Shown: piece by piece, positions 20,638 to 31,902 of the stretch | Layout: each line of letters begins with the position of its first letter | Numbering within the stretch: the first letter of the stretch is position 1 | Source of the DNA: Pseudogymnoascus destructans | Taxonomy: Eukaryota; Ascomycota; Leotiomycetes; Thelebolales; Thelebolaceae | Direction: 5' to 3' | Length of the DNA stretch: 64,000 nucleotides | NCBI RefSeq assembly: GCF_001641265.1 | Contig: NW_020167528.1 | Location: 372,001-436,000 of the forward strand | Made by a program: the position numbers and the translations under genes | The notes under the pieces: generated by a model | What the model was told of the DNA's origin: nothing | Seen by the model: the letters and a program-made list of their open reading frames with translations, nothing else | The model's database searches: none

Positions 20638-21786
20638 TTTTAAAAAAAAGTTATTTAGATATAAAGTCAAATGTATGATGCTAAGAAAAATATGACGGGT
20701 TGCTTAGGATGACAGGTCACTTGTGAACTACGTTACATAGTTCTAGTTATAGAGGAGGGGTAACACTAATCCTCCTTGCCCTGTTTCTATGTCTCACTGT
20801 AGTTGGTAGCATATATGTTTTGTTATAGGCTTATAAAAGAAAGTATGCTTAGCTATTAACATCAGCACTAATATAAGTTTAGAAGACAAAAATAAGCAAA
20901 GCCAGCTAACGTAATATTAAAGGTCAAGCACTCTCTTTCTTACTGCTATGCTTACTAATGTCTATACTATCGATGGTACCATTAGTAGTAACTATACAAT
21001 TGTTACGGTTGTTCTATTCGTCTATAATACTTGGCTTCTGTACAAAATCAGGAGGGACATGAAGCCTACGAACTTTAATCTAGGTCTTATAGTTTGCACT
21101 ACCACTTAACATTTATCGCTATCACCCTTTTTGCTTAGGGATACAAAGGCAGTTTTAAACAATGACAAACCTATGTTTATAAATAGTAAACGGCTAAATA
21201 TATCTAACAAAAGGCCCTCTATAGAGGAACGTTAGGATTAAGGCACCTAGGAAGACAACGTTAAAACTTAAGATAAAAATGAAAATGATAGGGTTGAAGA
21301 TCTAGTGCTGCGTCATAGCAGAGGACAACGACGTCTAACATATAAAATGAGTTAGATCATCGATTAGCAAGGTAGAAGAGGAAGAATATAGGAAGGAGGC
21401 AACTAATATACATGTACAGAAAGCTTTGCAAAGACCTAGTAGGTTTGATACTTAAGATTAATCGTCGCAACAAACTTTTCGCTTTGCTTAACGTAAGGTT
21501 AGAGTAAGCAATGTAAACGCTCTTACACCATACCTTTACATAGTACATTATATAAAAACATACATATTCACTATCCTTCCTATTTGATAATTGTTTGCGC
21601 ACTTGAAGTTGCCGCCTATCGCAATGCTTAAGCGTCTGCTGTTTCTAGAGGTATTATACAAAGAGAAAATAGAACGTTACAAAGACTTTGCATAGACTGA
21701 TTTTAGCGTTCTAGATCAACGCTCTATTACCATCACCATCACTTGGTCGTTATAACAAAGTTGACTCGTTATAAGCTATGCTAGAT
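20638..21786. other. AT-rich degenerate sequence
   Basis: No gene. Low GC content and absence of long frames suggest old, eroded transposon DNA. Nothing specific could be identified in 1.1 kb. Confidence 0.5.
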
Positions 21787-22253
21787 CTAGTTGTTAAAGA
21801 GGCATCTTGCATTGTGTTTATGCCAAAGGATAGCCAGACCAAAACAGGACAGCGGTCCGGGGACCGGCTTCCTCGCAAGACCACCGCGGTTTAGCCAGCC
21901 TTGCGGCCGTCTGTGCGGTCGAGGTCCGTGCGAGAGCTTCCCCGAGCATATCGATTTCCTTTTGCCCCAAACGGTTGAGACAATGGTTGAAACGGCCGGG
22001 AAAGGTTTGGGGCAGTGCTTTTGGTGCGGGGAGTGAACGGCGGCGGGGGTTTCAGTTTGGGTTTTGGAGGTGGCGAGGGGGTGAAGGAAAGGGGCGAGCC
22101 GGAATGGACGGGGGGCGGGATGGGGAGAGCGCGGGTAGGCAGGTAAGACGGGGTGGCGGAGGATTCCCAAGTCGGTCACGGAAGTCACAGGATAGAGAAG
22201 AACCACACCTAACACGTAACAACATTATTGCCATCTATCAATAATCCCCCCCT
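21787..22253. other. GC-rich 3' flank of eIF3d
   Basis: A sharp jump in GC content marks the border between the transposon island and the eIF3d gene. The open frames here are compositionally biased and match nothing known. It probably contains the eIF3d 3' untranslated region. Confidence 0.5.
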
Positions 22254-24174
22254 CTACTCCTCCTCATCCTCCTCAGCGACCTCAGCCTCCTCCTCAGCCT
22301 CCTCCTCAAACGACGAACTTGGCACGTCGTACAGTCTTAGGATCTGCTTATTCGGGTCCTTAACGAGCACGTACTTGCCCTCGGGCTGCGCCATGCACAT
22401 GTCGACGATGGTGCGGACGATACCCCAGCCGTTGGAGAGGGAAAGGTTCATCTGCGCCGCGAAGTCGCGGGGCTTCCAGCCGATGACGCCGAGGATCACG
22501 TGGCGGTCGTTGGACTTGGGGTTGGCACGGGAGACGAATCTGGGGGGTGTTAGTGGTGTGCTCTGACTTTTGATATAAGGGGGGTGATATTGGGGGGGTT
22601 GGGGTTAGGAAGGGGAGGAAACACGTACCCGAGCTTCATGACATCGGCGTTCGCGATGATGGATTGGACGGTCCAGCGAGCGAGCTTGCACGAGTTGTTC
22701 TTCATCTCGGTGGCAACAACGGCACCACGAGCCGAGACTAACTTGGTGCGCCAGTCGAGGGCACCACCGCTTCCCTGGGCCTTGTGGTCGAACTCGTTGA
22801 GGGCCTTGACAGTGACGTACTGGTCCTCGCCGCTGATAGCGTTCTTGGTGACGGCATCGAGCTCGGTACGGACAATCAGGTTGAGCGGCTCCTCGTCGGT
22901 AACGGCGAGGTCGAAGCGGCGGTACTTGTAGGCCTTGCTTGCGGGCGGGTCGGTCTCCTCGGCGGCGTTGTAGAAGGGGTTCTCGTTAGCCATGTCGGAG
23001 CGGTGTGCGTCATCCTCGATCATGGTCTGGTTCGCGAAGTTGTGGTTGATGTAGGTGGCCTCCTCGGCGAGCGCAGCGGGCTGGTTGATGGCGTCCTTGT
23101 TACCCTCGGAGGCGTCCATCGGGGAGTCGGCGGCGTTCTCGTTTACGGAGACCATGTCCAGGGCGGCGTTGTCACGCTTGTCAAGGAAGATCTTGTTTCC
23201 TTGCCTCACGATCACGATGTCCCAGGGATACACGGAGCGGGGCGCGCACATCAGCATGGAGAGCACGCTGTCGGTGGTGAAGATGGTAGCCTCGTCCCTC
23301 TCGGCGAGCTCCTGGATGACGGGATCGGAGGAAGTGGTGACGTTGTAGGAGGCGCGGTCGACAACGTTGAGCTTGCGCTCGTTGCTCTTCGTAGCAGGCT
23401 TATCGAAGGAGCGGTCGTAGCGGTACACGAAACCGTAGCTGTCGACATCCTCACCGTCGTCGGCGTCGAGGTTCAGCTTCGTGAGACGGTTGAAATCAAT
23501 CTCCTCAAGCAGCTTCCAGTCAGGCTTGATGTTAACCGACGCATCGCGGTTGCGCTGCGGCTTGTCGTAATCCTTCCAGCCGAATCTGCGGCCGCCACGA
23601 GCACCACCACGGCCTCCGCGAGAATCGTAGCCACCGTATCCACCCTGTGCTCCTCCACGTCCGTTGCTGACTCTCTGGAACTGGCCTCTGCCGCCTCTGG
23701 CGTCCCCGCGCCCGCCACGCTGTCCACGGCCACGGCCGAACCCTCCACCTCTTCCAAATCGGGTCTTGGCGGTATCGCGCGTGTTGCTGACGACGGAGAA
23801 AGAAGACTCATCCTCGGCGAGCTGAACGGCGAAAAGCGACGAGGTTCCGGCACCGTAAACTTGCTGGTCTAGAACTTCTGTTAGCACACTCAACTACGCC
23901 ACCACCACCAACCGCACCCCGGAAGGTAAACGGAAGCTTCATGTATCGGAAATATCGCACCTCTGTAGTTGCGGTTATATTGTTGCCTTCCACCTCTGCC
24001 ATCTCTGCCATCCTTGCCCTCGGAGGTCCAATCGGCCATGCGCCCTAACTTGTCGCCCTTGGAGTATGGTGCGTATGGGACGCCATCGAGAGTGGTCTCG
24101 GTGGAGGTCGCTGGTCCCCAGCCATCCGCAGATGGGAGAGCCGACACGATTTCTGCGAGTGATATTGGTGCCAT
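22254..24174 (-). CDS. eIF3d: Eukaryotic translation initiation factor 3 subunit D
   Basis: Three exons (24174-23961, 23868-22629, 22539-22254) encode 579 residues, normal for fungal eIF3d. The N terminus has SADGWGPATSTETTLDGVPY and FGWKDYDKP; a long RGG-rich stretch (about residues 95-165, GRGGGFGRGRGQRGGRGD) lies between. PDWKLLEEIDFNRLTKLNL and the conserved core ending FVSRANPKSNDRHVILGVIG are unmistakable. An acidic tail (EEEAEEEAEVAEEDEEE) closes it. Introns are 92 bp (GTGCGA...TTCTAG) and 89 bp (GTACGT...CCCCAG) with GCTAAC and CTAAC branch points. eIF3d is a peripheral subunit of the cytosolic eIF3 complex and can bind the mRNA cap. RGG density is high but known in fungi. The gene is intact, with transposon islands on both sides. 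Confidence 0.97.
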
Positions 24175-24508
24175 ATTTGCGCGACAGTTGTGTATGTGTC
24201 GAGCGATCGCGGTTCGGTCTGGAGTCTGAAGTTCTTTCGCTCGCGAATATTTGTCTAGGTGTGTGTTGGTGTTGAGTGGCGGGGCAGGCGAAATCTTGGC
24301 GTTTTATCACGTGATATATGGTTGTGATTTATATTCGATGCCCACGAAAAATATATGGGTGGCTCTTCCTACCGCGAATATTGGAGGATATGATGATATC
24401 TTAGTATTAAATGTAAGCCTTTAATCGATTATATTTATTTATTTCGTCAGATTAAGTAAATATGTAAGGGCATATTATAAGACATTCGTCCAATAGAAAA
24501 ATCATTTA
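24175..24508. promoter_or_regulatory. eIF3d upstream region
   Basis: About 330 bp between the eIF3d start codon and the left end of the next pogo element. The first 130 bp are mixed in composition; the rest is AT-rich. No clear TATA box. Transposon insertion stops just short of the likely promoter. Confidence 0.4.
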
Positions 24509-24615
24509 ACGTGGTTTATCAGCATGCGGCGCATATCAGCATGCAGCGCACTTCCGCACTACCCTACCACTTTGGAACACAATTAAACAACCACAACATA
24601 TTGAATTGAATAAAA

Positions 24616-25393
24616 CTACGCGGAATCTAATGGACTATATATATCTATAACCTTTTGACAAGTTGATGCATAATGACCAGTTTTTCTACAAGTACCACAA
24701 CGTCTTCCAGTCGATTGCCCCTCATTTTGACCATCATCCTTTTTGCGCTTGTCGCGTCGAACCTCTTTTCCCGCGTCCTTCTAGGCTATAAGATCTGTTG
24801 CATCCTCTATAACAAGTGCTCCTCCTTAACGGACACCTGTCATTTTAGCTCTGCGGCGTTTGCTAAGTGCTTCATTTGCCTTGCGAAGAGTATGGACTTC
24901 AGCATGTACTAAAGTCAATTCATGGGCTAATAGCTCTGTACCCTTCGCTAACGCCACGACTGTTTTAAAAATAGGAGTTGGCGAGCTTCCTTGATGATTT
25001 GCAATACGATTTTTAACCAAAGTTGTTGCGAAAGAGCATCGGTTGGGTTGTGAGGCGTCTGGGAAATCCAAGGGTCGGTGTCTGCAGAGGATGGTCTAGT
25101 AGGCGTTACAGTCCGTAAACTTAACATCAAGCTTTAATAATACCACTTGAGGATCAAACGGTATTAATCCAGCTCTGCGTAATCCAGCCTAGCCATTAGA
25201 AGGAGTTATTGACTGTATATAAGCTTGTTTAAAAGCTATAAAGAACTCAACTTTAGAAATGTAGTTAATATAGGTGTTGATAAAGCTCTCGATTTGACAA
25301 CCATATGCCCGTTTCAAGACACTAAAACATCTAACATTAAGTAGCTAGGTCAGATGAGAGGAATGAGCAGGTAATCTGAGAGTTATAAAGTTG
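24616..25393 (-). pseudogene. P5 transposase, C-terminal part
   Basis: Decayed reading down from 25393 gives FITLRLPAHSSHLT, a TAG, FSVLKRAYGCQIESF (third Asp region) and, at 25071-24826, FATTLVKNRIANHQGSSPTP then ELLAHELTLVHAEVHTLR and ANEALSKRRRAK. A zinc knuckle CGTCRKTGHYASTC lies at about 24670-24715, with the stop at 24616. It parallels the copy at 61678-63332 along its length. Confidence 0.8.
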
Positions 25394-25427
25394 TATCGTT
25401 TAGAAGTCAGCGTTACACCGTTCTAGG
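25394..25427. repeat. 24-bp inverted copy of an LTR4 end
   Basis: 25394-25417 is the exact reverse complement of the first 24 bp of the LTR4 copy (25428-25451), separated by 10 bp that include the CTAGG duplication. It looks like the tip of a second, reversed LTR4 left by rearrangement. Confidence 0.85.
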
Positions 25428-26077
25428 TGTAACGCTGACTTCTAAACGATAGAAGACACAGAGGTTTCTTGCGTAAGGTTGACTTGACAGAGGAGGCAGG
25501 GGATTAGACACAAAGGCTTTCCAAGTAACATGTTACAGTATTGTAAAGAATACTATATTGAGTTGAGCACGAAGCTCCTATCTAAGGAAATACTATCTAC
25601 TTATATAGTGGCGTCGTGCCTCATGGGTAATCTGGATAGTTGGTGTAAGGACACAGGGCACCCAGCTCACAGTAATAGCATATGAGAGTGCGAGTCGGAG
25701 GCTAAACGGATGCTATCCTATAGGTCTACTACGAAGGATACAAAAAAGATGATGAGGAACCCCGTTTGGTCAATCCCCTTAAGTACCCGAAACGGGTCCG
25801 ACTCGGCTAACCTACCCTAATGCTCCCCACGTGACCGTAACCTGCCCGACTCCGATGCTTTCCATCACTGAGGGCTTTGGCATCCTTACAGTTGGCGGAT
25901 AGCTAGATATTCAGGATAGTTCGTGGATAGCTCAACTATCCAATATCCACTAGTTTCTGCAACTATCCATTAGCCCCGTCACATGGCAGCCTACCCCGCT
26001 TGCCCCCTGTGACTCACATGTCACGTTACTAGGCTGTGGTCCTGTAACCATGACGTCACGTTACCATAGCCGTAACA
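25428..26077 (+). mobile_element. LTR4 copy with nested LTR1 (650 bp)
   Basis: It starts TGTAACGCTGACTTC and ends GCCGTAACA, with an exact CTAGG duplication (25423-25427 and 26078-26082). It matches the 6484-6880 copy outside a 252-bp interruption (LTR1 plus one duplicated GTTGG). Without it the length is 398 bp. Confidence 0.85.
25644..25890 (+). mobile_element. Solo LTR1 (247 bp) nested in LTR4
   Basis: TGTAAGGACACAGGG...GGCATCCTTACA, flanked by an exact GTTGG duplication (25639-25643 and 25891-25895). The order is clear: LTR4 inserted first, LTR1 later. Confidence 0.85.
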
Positions 26078-26243
26078 CTAGGTCCTCCTCCAAAAGGCCT
26101 AGTCCCTTAGGTCTTGCTGATTAAGGAATCGCTTACTTAAGTAGGGTGATGCCCACTTAATTGCTGAGCAGGTTGCGCTGCTTACCATGTCTTCTAGTAG
26201 ACACATAAAAATCAAAGAACGTCATCTTCTTGCAGACCGTATT
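26078..26243. other. Unplaced 166-bp segment between two LTRs
   Basis: The sequence does not match the pogo host and holds an ATG-initiated start (MSSSRHIKIKERHLLADRI) running into LTR2. It could be a scrap of retroelement internal sequence. No family recognised. Confidence 0.4.
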
Positions 26244-27152
26244 TGTCATACTGACATTCGTTGCACTCAGTTTGCTATCAAACTCAAGAGCAAACTTGGA
26301 AATCTCCTCCTCAAACCTACAAGTTACTATACATATTTTGGCTTATCACACCAACAACAAGAGCAATACTACTCAACGATTGCTACAACCATCTATGATT
26401 CATTACACGTCATCGCTCCTTAGTTACCAGGCCGATATTACCACATAGCATATCTCTACAACCCTCTATGATTCATTACATGACATCACTCATACTACCA
26501 CATGACATATCTCTACCAACTAGAGGCCTAGGAGCATGAACGATAGCTCTAAAAGCCCCTACGAACCTCTATGATTCATTACATGTCATCGCTCTATAGT
26601 TACCCACAAGATTGGTTAAGTTATGACATAATTTGTCTATGACATAATTTGTCTATAGGGGTACTCTGACCTTGGACCTCCTTTTACTTCCTATAGGCTA
26701 CGAACCTAAGAGATGTCTATGGGATTCTCTTACGTCGACTACAGTTACCAAGCCTGGTAAGTCATGGAAAGTCTTGGAAAATGAGAGAACTACACTCCTT
26801 TAGCATAAATAGGATTGCCCTTTCCTTAAGAAAGGGCAAGCAGATAATACAGTAAATCGACTATCACATACTTCCACATCTTTTCCAAGCTTCCAAGCAT
26901 TCATCTTGTTACTCCTTGTTTCTGAAAAGTCAGTGAGGTGTTAACCTCTGACTTACCCCTGAGTTCCCAGACTCAACATTTGTTGCAACTTGTCTAAACC
27001 ACTTCACCACATCATACACCTGATTGCTGCGTTGTGGAATAGTCTAAGCTACAACCCTTTGGCTCTGTTTCCTAAGATATTGTGTTGCCTTAGTAAAATC
27101 ATCCCTTCCCCTGGGTGGCTAGATTCTCACATCTGGTGCACCCACTATTACA
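26244..27152 (+). mobile_element. Solo LTR2 (909 bp) in P5
   Basis: It begins TGTCATACTGACATTCG and ends GGTGCACCCACTATTACA. The right edge cuts P5 coding sequence right after DETGF. The flanking pentamers (GTATT and ATAAA) do not match, so the left side was rearranged after or during insertion. Confidence 0.8.
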
Positions 27153-27652
27153 ATAAAGCCAGTTTCGTCAAAGTTATAGAAAATGCAATCCTAAATCCCA
27201 TATTTCGCCCGCATATTTTCCAGTAGCTAGAACCATCCTCTAATAAGCTCAGGATCTTCGCATAATGCCCTTTGAAAGTCGTAAACGCGATTGAAACGCA
27301 TCTTTAACTCTAGACGTCGTTGTACAAATCGATGTGCCTAGAGCTTTCTAACGCGTTGTCTTCCTCGAGATTCAAAAATCAAATTTGCCATATCTTCCAT
27401 ATCAGCTAGCCGGGGCGCAAACCCTCTTTCATCCTTATCTAATATGTATCGAAGAAGTGATATTTCCTCTAAGTCGGTTAAATTTTAAGCCACTAGTCGA
27501 TAATCACATCGAGAAGGTCGGCTGGTCATTCTGGCACGTAGTGTAGTGGACTTCGTAGCGTTTAGCAGCTGCTCGACAGCTTAGTTTTTTCGTAGAGGTT
27601 TGAATAGCTTCTATTGCCATAATAATACGAGCTTCTTTAGTCAGAATAGACA
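27153..27652 (-). pseudogene. P5 transposase, N-terminal part
   Basis: From ATG 27652 (MSILTKEARIIMAIEAIQTS) the psq HTH follows (KLSCRAAAKRYEVHYTT). Eroded frames then give RLADMEDMANLIFESRGRQR, HRFVQRRLELKMRFNRVYDF, ALCEDPELI and NMRAKYGI, a TAG, and YNFDETGF (first Asp), where LTR2 breaks in. It has several stops and frame changes. Confidence 0.75.
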
Positions 27653-27871
27653 TATTAAACAAAAAAATCACGTGTTGAAGTTGATGGGTTGGGAATTCGC
27701 GAAAAATGTGCCGCATGCTGATAAACCATGTTATTTATTTTTAAATATTTCCCCGCACTACTCGGTGTTCCACCCACTCGCTTTTCTCGTAGGTGGCGAC
27801 AGCGATCTGTGCACGCGACAGCGATATGTGCAACACACAAAATGAAAGAAATAAGCCTCATATAGCAACTA

Positions 27872-29731
27872 ACGTACATGTATAGCGAAAGCGCCAAACA
27901 AGCGAAAGCGCCAAAATGATGCGGTGACCAAACCCCCCAACTAAATGTTAAATTCCTCAACAACAAAACATGCCCCATAAAAACGATGAAAGCCAATTAG
28001 TGCTAGCTATCCAGGCTATGCAAAGCGACCCAAAGTTACGCCTTCGAGTTGCTGCTAGGATCTATTCTGTGGACCACCGCAAGCTAGGTCGTCGTCTAGA
28101 AGGTGTACCTTCACGACGCGATATCCAAGCCAACTCACGGAAATTAACTAACCTAGAGGAGTCCGTCCTTGTTCAGTATATACTCGACCTAGCTGCCAAA
28201 GGGTTTCCTCCTCGGCTGTCTGTTGTTGAAGATATGGCAAGTCGACTACTTGCAACACGCGACGCGTCACGCGTTGGGTCGCGTTGGGCTTCAAACTTTG
28301 TTAAGCGGCGTGTAGAGCTCCAGACACGCTTTCAGCGCAAATACGACTACCAGAGGGCTAAGTGCGAAGATCCAGAAGTTATTAATGGCTGGTTTGAGCT
28401 TGTGCGTAACACAATTGCGAAATATGGTATCGATGAAGCAGATATCTACAACTTTGATGAGACTGGGTTTATGATGGGCGTTATCTCAACTGCTATGGTT
28501 GTAACAAGCTCAGACGGGCGGGCAAAAGCAAAGAAGGTACAGCCTGGTAATCGGGAATGGGTTACAGTAATCCAAGGCGTTAGTTCTCAAGGTTGGGCAG
28601 TACCACCATTTATCATTGTTGCAGGCAAAAACCACCTTACATCTTGGTATGAGAATAGTGGATTTTCAAGCGATTGGGTGATTTCTGTTACTGAAAATGG
28701 CTGGACTACAAACGAGAGAGGCATGGATTGGATTCAGCACTTTGAGAAGCATACAAAGGCCCGGAGTGTTGGTGGTTATCGCTTGTTAGTCCTTGATGGT
28801 CATGAGAGCCACCACTCAGATGAGTTTGAGGAGTACTGCAAGGAACACAACATTATTACGCTTTGTATGCCTGCTCACTCTTCTCATCTACTCCAGCCAC
28901 TTGATGTTGGCTGTTTCGGCCCGTTAAAGCAGGCCTATGGTCGGCAAATTGAAGATATGATGCAGGCTCATATTTCTCATATTACAAAGGATGACTTCTT
29001 TCCTGCCTTCCACGCTGCATTTAACACTACAATGACGGAAAGTAACATTCGAGGCGGGTTCCGAGGGGCAGGGCTTCTTCCATTTGACCCTGAGAGAGTG
29101 ATATCTACACTTGATCTTAAGTTAAGGACACCAACGCCTCCAAGCTCCCGCCCAGGTACTGCTCAACCTTGGGTTTCTCAGACACCAAACAACCCAATTG
29201 AAGCTATGTCACAGTCTACATTTATTAAAACTCGGATTTCACGCCATCAAAATAGCTCTCCAACCTCAATCTATGCAGCTGTTGACCAGTTTACAAAGGG
29301 TGCATCGCAAATAATGCATCAATTAGCACTGCTAAAGGGAGAGAACCAAAACCTACGACAGGCAAATGAAGTACTAAGCAAGCGCCGGAGAGCTAGGAAA
29401 ACACGACTACAGCAAGGAGGATCACTTAGTCAACAAGGGGCGCAAGAGCTACAGGATGAGAGGGATGTTGTGCAGCAGGTAGAGCAGGAAATAAGGGCAA
29501 GCTGTGGTCGGAAGCCAAGGGAAGAAACCCGTGCCCGTCGCTGTGGCAAGTGTGGTGAGACTGGGCACAATGCGCGCACGTGTCAGATTGTAATAGACAC
29601 CTCTGAGGAAGAGGACTCCGAGTAGTTTCAATTGATTTCTAATGTTGTGGTAGATTTATCGCAATGTTTGTCGTGAGGGTAGATAATTTTGGCGCTTTCG
29701 CTTGTTTGGCGCTTTCGCTATACATGTACGT
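27872..29731 (+). mobile_element. Intact pogo-type transposon P1 (1,860 bp)
   Basis: Inverted repeats of about 46 bp start ACGTACATGTATAGCGAAAG at both ends; TA flanks at 27870-27871 and 29732-29733. Each repeat holds AGCGAAAGCGCCAAA twice. It is inserted in the subterminal DNA of P3, so it is younger than P3. With both ends and an uninterrupted transposase it is the best candidate here for a recently active element. Confidence 0.92.
27970..29625 (+). CDS. Pogo/Fot1-type DDE1 transposase with C-terminal zinc knuckle
   Basis: A single uninterrupted 551-residue protein. A psq-type HTH covers residues 5-50 and a CENP-B-type HTH about 55-125 (RWASNFVKRRVELQTRFQR). The DDE core follows: NFDETGFMMG (D163), LLVLDGHESHHS (D276) and LLQPLDVGCFGPLK (D312). 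A predicted coiled coil (about 450-510) precedes a CCHC zinc knuckle, CGKCGETGHNARTC, at residues 525-538, and an acidic tail. The transposase cuts and pastes the element at TA sites in the nucleus. All three catalytic aspartates are present. The knuckle is shared by related copies at 38975, 24616 and 61678 but not by the second subfamily (41327, 8321). Confidence 0.95.
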   Translation: MPHKNDESQLVLAIQAMQSDPKLRLRVAARIYSVDHRKLGRRLEGVPSRRDIQANSRKLTNLEESVLVQYILDLAAKGFPPRLSVVEDMASRLLATRDASRVGSRWASNFVKRRVELQTRFQRKYDYQRAKCEDPEVINGWFELVRNTIAKYGIDEADIYNFDETGFMMGVISTAMVVTSSDGRAKAKKVQPGNREWVTVIQGVSSQGWAVPPFIIVAGKNHLTSWYENSGFSSDWVISVTENGWTTNERGMDWIQHFEKHTKARSVGGYRLLVLDGHESHHSDEFEEYCKEHNIITLCMPAHSSHLLQPLDVGCFGPLKQAYGRQIEDMMQAHISHITKDDFFPAFHAAFNTTMTESNIRGGFRGAGLLPFDPERVISTLDLKLRTPTPPSSRPGTAQPWVSQTPNNPIEAMSQSTFIKTRISRHQNSSPTSIYAAVDQFTKGASQIMHQLALLKGENQNLRQANEVLSKRRRARKTRLQQGGSLSQQGAQELQDERDVVQQVEQEIRASCGRKPREETRARRCGKCGETGHNARTCQIVIDTSEEEDSE

Positions 29732-29746
29732 TATGTAACTATATAA

Positions 29747-29896
29747 TTAAATAATAAAATCAATAGAGCTACTATCACTATCTCCACTACTACTGTCGCT
29801 ACTAATCTCAATGTTACTATCACTATGATCCTTACCATACCGTAAAATTATCACTTTGGATTTTAACCCAACCTTCTTCCGCTCTGCTACCCTCTT
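29747..29896 (-). pseudogene. P3 transposase, C-terminal end
   Basis: This minus-strand piece (AERKKVGLKSKVIILRYG, then a serine/aspartate tail ending SSIDFII and a stop at 29747) is the displaced end of the P3 transposase. It joins the part beyond LTR2 when the LTR and one CTCTT copy are removed. Confidence 0.75.
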
Positions 29897-30832
29897 TGTC
29901 ATACTGACATTCGTTGCACTCAGTTTGCTATCAAACTCAAGAGCAAACTTAGAAATCTCCTCCTCAAACCTACAAGTCACCATACATATCTTGGCTTATC
30001 ACACCAACAACAGAAGCAATACTACTCAACGATTGCTGCAAACTCTTCTACTACATCTGTTTATGCTACATACATCACGGCATATCATTTGGACACTCAT
30101 TGAACAAGTTATTAAGAAAATCTCCTCCTTAAGGGGGTGGGCCAATACTACCACATGGCATATCTCTACCAACTAGAGGCCTAGGAACATGAACGATAGC
30201 TCTAGAAGCTTCTACAACCCTCTATGATTCATTACACGTCATCGCTCCTTAGTTACCCACAAGATTGGTTAAGTTATGACATAATTTGTCTATAGGTACT
30301 CTGACCTTGGACCTCCTTTTCACTTCCTATAGGCTAGGAACCCAAGAGATGGTTCTATGGGATTCTCTTACGTTCACTACATGATTAGCAAGCTAGTTGT
30401 GGGTCGCACTTGATTTCTAATACATTTACCAAGCCTGGTTAGTCATGGAAAGTCATGGAAAATGAGAGAACTACACTCCTTTGGCATAAATAGGATTGCC
30501 CTTTCCTTAAGAAAGGGCAAGCAGACAATACAGTAAATCGACTAGCACATACTTCTACGTATTTTCCAAGCTTCCAAGCATTGATCTTGTTATTCTCTGT
30601 TTTTGAAAAGTCAGTGAGGTGCTAACCTCTGACTTACCCCTGAGTTCTCAGACTCAACATTTGTTGCAACTTGTCTAAACCACTTCACCACATCATACAC
30701 CTGATTGCTGCGTTGTGGAATAGTCTAAGCTACAACCCTTTGGCTCTGTTTCCTAAGACAGTGTGTTGTCTTAGTAAATTCATCCCTTCCTTGGGTGGCT
30801 AGATTCTCATATCTGGTGCACCCACCATTACA
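29897..30832 (+). mobile_element. Solo LTR2 (936 bp) in P3
   Basis: TGTCATACTGACATTCG...GGTGCACCCACCATTACA with an exact CTCTT duplication (29892-29896 and 30833-30837). It interrupts the P3 transposase near its C terminus. It carries repeats of CTCTATGATTCATTACA. Confidence 0.9.
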
Positions 30833-31902
30833 CTCTTTCTCTCAACCCTTCGCTCTTCGATTTCAATTTTCCGTTGTTGCACCTGTAGCTGCTTTACTAC
30901 TTGCTTTGATTCCTTTGCTACTCTTGCCTCTGCCTTTGCTTGTAATTTTGCTTCCTTCTCCTCACGTAACAGTCGGGCGTCTGATGCATATAACTGCCCC
31001 CCCTTCTGTAGCGATTTCTGTGCCCTTGCCTTTGCTGTTTTCTGCTCTGCTGACCGTAAGGTAACAATGTCAAGCTCGGTCTTATAGAGCTCAGCCCGAT
31101 GTAAAACAACTGTAGTTCCACGTGCAAATGATTGAAACCCTTCTCTTGACGGTGATGAGAAAGCTGCCTCTACTCTCTTCTGCCAATGTTTAACTGCCTG
31201 TATAGTTTGCACACTAGTTTTTGGAGTTGAGATAAGGTCGTACAAAGCAAATGGCTCATAGTCTGGTGTTTGATTCCGGGTCTCTTGTATTTTATCAATT
31301 ACTAGTGGAGGATTATATGGATATAGTCCTGCATTTCTCCAACCTGATTGAATTGTCCGGACAGTTAAGGATTGCCGTCGGATTTGTGGAAGGTTGGAAA
31401 GGAACGTACGTAGCTTATACTCATAGTCATAGCTACGTACTGCTTGATCAAGTGCCTTTTGATGCACTGCTTAAAAACTGCTACATCAAGAGGTTGTAGT
31501 AGATGCGTAGTATGAGCAGGAAGGCAGCAAATAACAACGTTATGCTCTTCTGCTAATGTGAGAAAGCGCTCCTTTTTATGAGGGTCATGGCCGTCGAGTA
31601 ATAGGAGGCGGGTGTCGTCTGGTGCCATATGCTCTGCAGATAGTTGAATAAAATGCATGAGGTATTGAATTGCAATGTCGTCGTTTGAATACCCACTCTC
31701 ATTAACGATAACAAGAGCATTTGGCTCAAGGTTATCATTATACCATGAGTCCATATGAAGTTTCCCCGGAATGATAATGTACCACTTGCATTTACTCCCT
31801 CAATCACAGTAACAGAGAGCCGATTCTCAGGATTATCAACAGTCCATTGCTTTACGCCAATCGGCACAATAACAGCTGTAGATTTATAACATCCAATCAT
31901 GT
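30833..31902 (-). pseudogene. P3 transposase, central part
   Basis: Reading down from 31902: MIGCYKSTAVIVPIGVKQWT, ENRLSVTVIEGVNASG, a frame change near 31770, then LHMDSWYNDNLEPN and LLLLDGHDPHKKERF (second Asp), and LLQPLDVAVFKQ (third Asp). A further frame change near 31467 precedes LRTFLSNLPQIRRQSLTVRT and a long charged helix. Two frame changes plus two LTR insertions make P3 dead. Confidence 0.85.

Larger units (their letters stand above)
24509..27731 (-). mobile_element. pogo-type transposon (copy P5), internally rearranged
   Basis: Ends are inverted repeats, left ACGTGGTTTATCAGCATGCG and, reversed, right ACATGGTTTATCAGCATGCG, each flanked by TA (24507-24508 and 27732-27733). The left repeat holds a tandem pair of TATCAGCATGC(G/A)GCGCA. 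The transposase is split: N-terminal part at 27153-27652, C-terminal part at 24616-25393. Between them lie an LTR4 copy carrying a nested LTR1, 166 bp of unplaced sequence (26078-26243) and an LTR2. About 350 bp of catalytic-core coding sequence are missing. Confidence 0.8.

Noticed and set aside
21787..22215. A 142-codon minus-strand frame downstream of eIF3d
   Set aside because: Proline/arginine-rich by composition only, no start context or domain, most likely untranslated sequence.
22784..23872. A 362-codon plus-strand open frame rich in G, V and L
   Set aside because: It is the antisense of the GC-rich eIF3d main exon; its composition mirrors the RGG and acidic codons and it has no domain.
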